Of a stretch of 64,000 nucleotides of DNA, positions 61,563 through 64,000 are shown piece after piece; positions within the stretch are counted from its first letter, which is position 1, and each line of letters begins with the position of its first letter. The stretch comes from an uncultured Fibrobacter sp. (GTDB lineage Bacteria; Fibrobacterota; Fibrobacteria; Fibrobacterales; Fibrobacteraceae): contig CAKUTF010000001.1 in the NCBI GenBank assembly GCA_934691725.1, positions 1 through 64,000 of the forward strand, given 5' to 3'. A program made the position numbers and the translations under genes. The notes under the pieces are model-generated. The model searched no databases and had not been told where the DNA came from. It saw only the letters and a program-made list of their open reading frames with translations.

Positions 61563-62726
61563 CTACTTGTAATTGACGTAAATGATGAAAGCCGAAGAAA
61601 CGACGGTCAAAAGAGACGCGACAAACAGCGTAAAATCCTTGAACCGCTCATACGTGCTCTTCGGAAGCTCGATATAGTCTCCCGGCAGAATCGGATCGCG
61701 GGTCGCGTTGACATAGATAGTCTCCCGGTCGCCACGGATTACCTTCACCTGGTCAAAGGATCCCGAAGTAGTCAGGACTCCCGCCGCCGAAATATAGTCC
61801 AAGGCGTGCCACGAAGGATCGTAGGTCTGCCGCCCGACTCCGCCGACCGCACCGCCCACATACACAAGCAGCGGCTTCACCGTAAACTCGATTTCCACAC
61901 CCGCCGAAACAACCGTCTTATCGATATCCTTTACGGGAATCGACCGGGAAGAATTGTCCTTTTCGCGAATCACCACCGACTGGTATCCCATATTGGGCAA
62001 GCGGTCCCCGCCGGCAATCTGGAAATAATCCTGAACCGTGCGCCCTTCGACATAAGGCACCGCCGACCGGTAGTTCGGAAGAATCAGCGTCACGGAATTT
62101 TTCATATCCGCAAACGGAATGAAAATCTGGTCGCCCTGCTCAATCATCACGTCGTTTGCGAAGTCGCCTTCATTGTTCACCTTGTTCCAGTCGATATGCA
62201 GCGTATCGTTTCCGCGAATGATCTGCACGTCGTCATCCCGACCCGACGGCAAGATGTTTCCCACCATTTTGAGAAGCCGACTGAGCCTCGTCTGCGGTTC
62301 CACCAAGACCTGCCCCACCTGCGGGACAGCGCCCATCACGTTCACGATGATTTTTTTCAGCTGGGCTAGCTGGACAAAACAGTATTTCGGGTTGTAACGC
62401 GTCGAAACAAGCTTCAGGATTTCCTCGCGCGCCTCGCCGATGGTCTTTCCCGCAACATTCACCGACCCGCATTCCTCGATGACGACATTTCCGTCCGGAT
62501 AGACCTTTGCCGAAAGGTAATTGTTTTCGAGCATGATGTCCAGGTAGTCGCCCGGTCCCAGCTTGTAGTTCGAATCGACAAGCCCTTCGCTGTAAGTCGG
62601 CTGCATTGTCACCGAGCTCCGCTGGAACGAAGACGGCGAAGTTGGAACCGAGGAAAAAGTTCCGACATCCGTGGCAAAAAGGCCCGTACAGAGCAAAAGG
62701 AAAAACGCCAAGATTTTAAAACGCAT
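61563..62726 (-). CDS. Polysaccharide export protein (Wza-like)
   Basis: A 387-residue exported protein with a signal peptide cleaved after about residue 18 (no lipobox). YKLGPGDYLDIMLENN opens the Poly_export domain, followed by SLBB-like ligand domains (two or three; VNVMGAVPQVGQVLVEPQTR is typical). A C-terminal hydrophobic helix at about 365-385 could anchor it. It would form the outer-membrane export channel. ATG 62726 is used; ATG 62732 is an alternative. It is the first gene of the export unit, after the rplQ terminator. Confidence 0.88.
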   Translation of the reverse strand: MRFKILAFFLLLCTGLFATDVGTFSSVPTSPSSFQRSSVTMQPTYSEGLVDSNYKLGPGDYLDIMLENNYLSAKVYPDGNVVIEECGSVNVAGKTIGEAREEILKLVSTRYNPKYCFVQLAQLKKIIVNVMGAVPQVGQVLVEPQTRLSRLLKMVGNILPSGRDDDVQIIRGNDTLHIDWNKVNNEGDFANDVMIEQGDQIFIPFADMKNSVTLILPNYRSAVPYVEGRTVQDYFQIAGGDRLPNMGYQSVVIREKDNSSRSIPVKDIDKTVVSAGVEIEFTVKPLLVYVGGAVGGVGRQTYDPSWHALDYISAAGVLTTSGSFDQVKVIRGDRETIYVNATRDPILPGDYIELPKSTYERFKDFTLFVASLLTVVSSAFIIYVNYK

Positions 62727-62764
62727 AGTCATCCGCAGAAAGCCAAAGTTCTCGCTTAAAATAG

Positions 62765-62794
62765 AAAAACCCGGCTTGGACAAGTCGGGTTTTT
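62765..62794 (-). terminator. Rho-independent terminator downstream of rplQ
   Basis: AAAAACCCGGCTT-GGAC-AAGTCGGGTTTTT forms a 13-bp stem with one G-T wobble and a T-run on both strands, 18 bp after the rplQ stop codon. Confidence 0.85.
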
Positions 62795-62811
62795 CCTGAT
62801 AATCGCAACGA

Positions 62812-63291
62812 TTACTTTTCGGCTTCCTTCGCTGCGCCCTTGACCATGTCAATCGGCTTTGCTTCGGCAGCGGAAGCTTCCGCGGTCGGAGCGACCTTGG
62901 CCCTGATTTCATCTTCGACAAGAGAAACCAAAGCCATTTCGGCAGCGTCACCCGGACGATGCGGACCGAGCTTCAGCACGCGCGTGTAACCGCCATTGCG
63001 GTTCTTGTAACGCGGACCGATTACGTTGAAAAGTCCCTGGAGGACCTTCGGGTCGCGCACAAAGCGGGCAGCTTCGCGACGAGCGGAAAGATCGCCCTTC
63101 TTTGCGTAAGTCACCAAGCGATCCACAACTCCGCGGACAAGGCGAGCCTTGAGGAGAGTCGTGCGCACGGAGCGCTTGAGCTGATCCTCTTCCAGGCCTT
63201 TTTCGAGGATGGAAGTCGCGAGGCTACGGAGAATGGCACGTTTATGCTGTGCATTTGCACCGAGTTTCTTGTTCTTTACACCGTGTCTCAT
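62812..63291 (-). CDS. rplQ: 50S ribosomal protein L17
   Basis: A 159-residue L17. MRHGVKNKKLGANAQHKRAI and the basic N-terminal part are typical, as is GGYTRVLKLGPHRPGDAAEM. The final 40 residues are an Ala/Glu/Lys-rich extension beyond the usual 120. It follows rpoA by 3 bp, the standard end of the alpha operon, and is followed by a terminator. Confidence 0.96.
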   Translation of the reverse strand: MRHGVKNKKLGANAQHKRAILRSLATSILEKGLEEDQLKRSVRTTLLKARLVRGVVDRLVTYAKKGDLSARREAARFVRDPKVLQGLFNVIGPRYKNRNGGYTRVLKLGPHRPGDAAEMALVSLVEDEIRAKVAPTAEASAAEAKPIDMVKGAAKEAEK

Positions 63292-63294
63292 TTT

Positions 63295-64000
63295 TTAATC
63301 CTTCAAGTATTCATCGACGTTCATGCCAAAGCTGAGACCCATCGACGTCAATACCTCGTTAAGTTCAACCAAGGACTTCCGACCGAAGTTCTTGTATTTC
63401 AGCATGTCCTGCTCCTTGTTGCGGACGAGTTCTGCTATCGTATGGATATTCGCCATACGGAGGCAGTTGCTGGAACGAACGGAAAGTTCCAGTTCATCGA
63501 CACGCATCCGGAGACGACTGGCAATGCGCTGGCGTTCTTCGTCCTGGACCATCTCTTCCGGAGATTCAAGATCCCCTTCGAAGTTGATAAAGGCTTCCAG
63601 GTGATCCACGAGCAGCTTCGCTGCATAGGCTAGCGCATCTTCGGGATCGATCGAACCGTCAGTCGTGATTTCCAGTTCGAGGCGGTTGTAATCCGTCTTC
63701 TGTCCGACACGGGTATCGCTCACATGGGTAGCGACGCCCAGCACCGGATTGAAGTTCGCGTCCATCGCGATTTCACCGATCGGCGCATCCGGATTCTTCA
63801 ATTCATCCGCAACCACGTAGCCGCGTCCCGAAGAAACCTTGAGTTCCATGCACAGGGAAGCGTTGCCGGAAAGAGTCGCAATATGGACATCTGGGGTAAG
63901 GATCACCACGTTGGGATTCTCCTCGATGTTCGCAGCGGTGATTTCACCGTTTCCAGACATGTCCAAGCGAAGCGTTTCGTCATGGTCGGAGAGCAACTTC
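63295..64000 (-). CDS. rpoA: RNA polymerase alpha subunit (5' part outside window)
   Basis: A partial gene; the start lies beyond the window end. The visible part covers the end of the N-terminal assembly domain (ELKVSSGRGYVVAD, DTRVGQKTDYNRLELEI, EDALAYAAKLLVDH) and the complete C-terminal domain, with RMANIHTIAELV and KNFGRKSLVELNEVL, which contacts regulators and UP elements. It forms one unit with rplQ downstream. Confidence 0.97.
   Translation of the reverse strand, partial: KLLSDHDETLRLDMSGNGEITAANIEENPNVVILTPDVHIATLSGNASLCMELKVSSGRGYVVADELKNPDAPIGEIAMDANFNPVLGVATHVSDTRVGQKTDYNRLELEITTDGSIDPEDALAYAAKLLVDHLEAFINFEGDLESPEEMVQDEERQRIASRLRMRVDELELSVRSSNCLRMANIHTIAELVRNKEQDMLKYKNFGRKSLVELNEVLTSMGLSFGMNVDEYLKD

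Noticed and set aside
63996..63996. Start of rpoA at the internal Met encoded here
   Set aside because: RpoA normally has about 90 more residues before this point, so the gene continues beyond the window edge.

Overview
The window comes from a member of the Fibrobacterota, most likely Fibrobacter or a close relative. The best markers are three tandem lipoproteins with the FISUMP domain (Fibrobacter succinogenes major paralogous domain, core motif VRIGxQxWMAxNL), a regulator of the TIGR02147 family first defined as a Fibrobacter paralogue family, a surface protein ending in a type IX-like sorting tail, and many Cys-anchored lipoproteins. Most of the window is core chromosome with tightly packed, often overlapping genes.

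Layout. 1-459 is a mosaic of short repeats. 460-4182 holds the three FISUMP lipoproteins (minus strand), followed by an MFS transporter and a stand-alone AIPR-family protein (abortive infection/phage resistance). 7400-8424 is a second repeat mosaic, largely the reverse complement of the first, so the 460-7399 segment lies between inverted repeats. 8425-13096 carries an LRR protein, an S41 protease, an M23 peptidase, an FKBP isomerase and an XRE regulator. 13171-18538 has a zinc metallopeptidase, a small CxxC protein and the glmM-glmS-scpA operon. 18825-25441 is more accessory: a PD-(D/E)XK Rpn-like protein with a 21-nt coiled-coil repeat, an ABC-F ATPase, a small lipoprotein, galE, and an AT-rich two-gene unit encoding a secreted protein of unknown function and a JAB/MPN-like protein. 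25561-33198 carries tex, the HIT-recO-panB unit, a histone H1-like protein and a four-gene unit (orphan, Ppx/GppA, pseudouridine synthase, phosphoesterase). 33450-36591 has a LamG lipoprotein coupled to a TIGR02147 regulator, then a nitroreductase. 36915-39995 is an MmeI-like type IIG restriction-modification protein.

40030-57799 is a long minus-strand gene string. In order of transcription it is tRNA-Leu, tig-clpP-clpX-lon-yggS (proteostasis), then purA, a Crp/Fnr regulator, a PASTA protein, a TPR lipoprotein, a LolB-like lipoprotein, a very large M6-like protein whose HExxH motif is destroyed, a SUMF1-fold lipoprotein, an NlpE-like lipoprotein and a TrmA-like methyltransferase. The window ends with a polysaccharide export/assembly cluster (Wza, Wzz, polymerase, flippase) and rplQ-rpoA, with rpoA cut by the window edge.

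The least explained material is: the mosaic repeats and a family of REP-like palindromes whose stems vary with compensating changes; one such palindrome that supplies the stop codon of the MmeI-like gene, and a repeat-like tract inside the same gene; the M6 pseudo-peptidase; the JAB/secreted pair; and paired palindromes next to two regulator genes.
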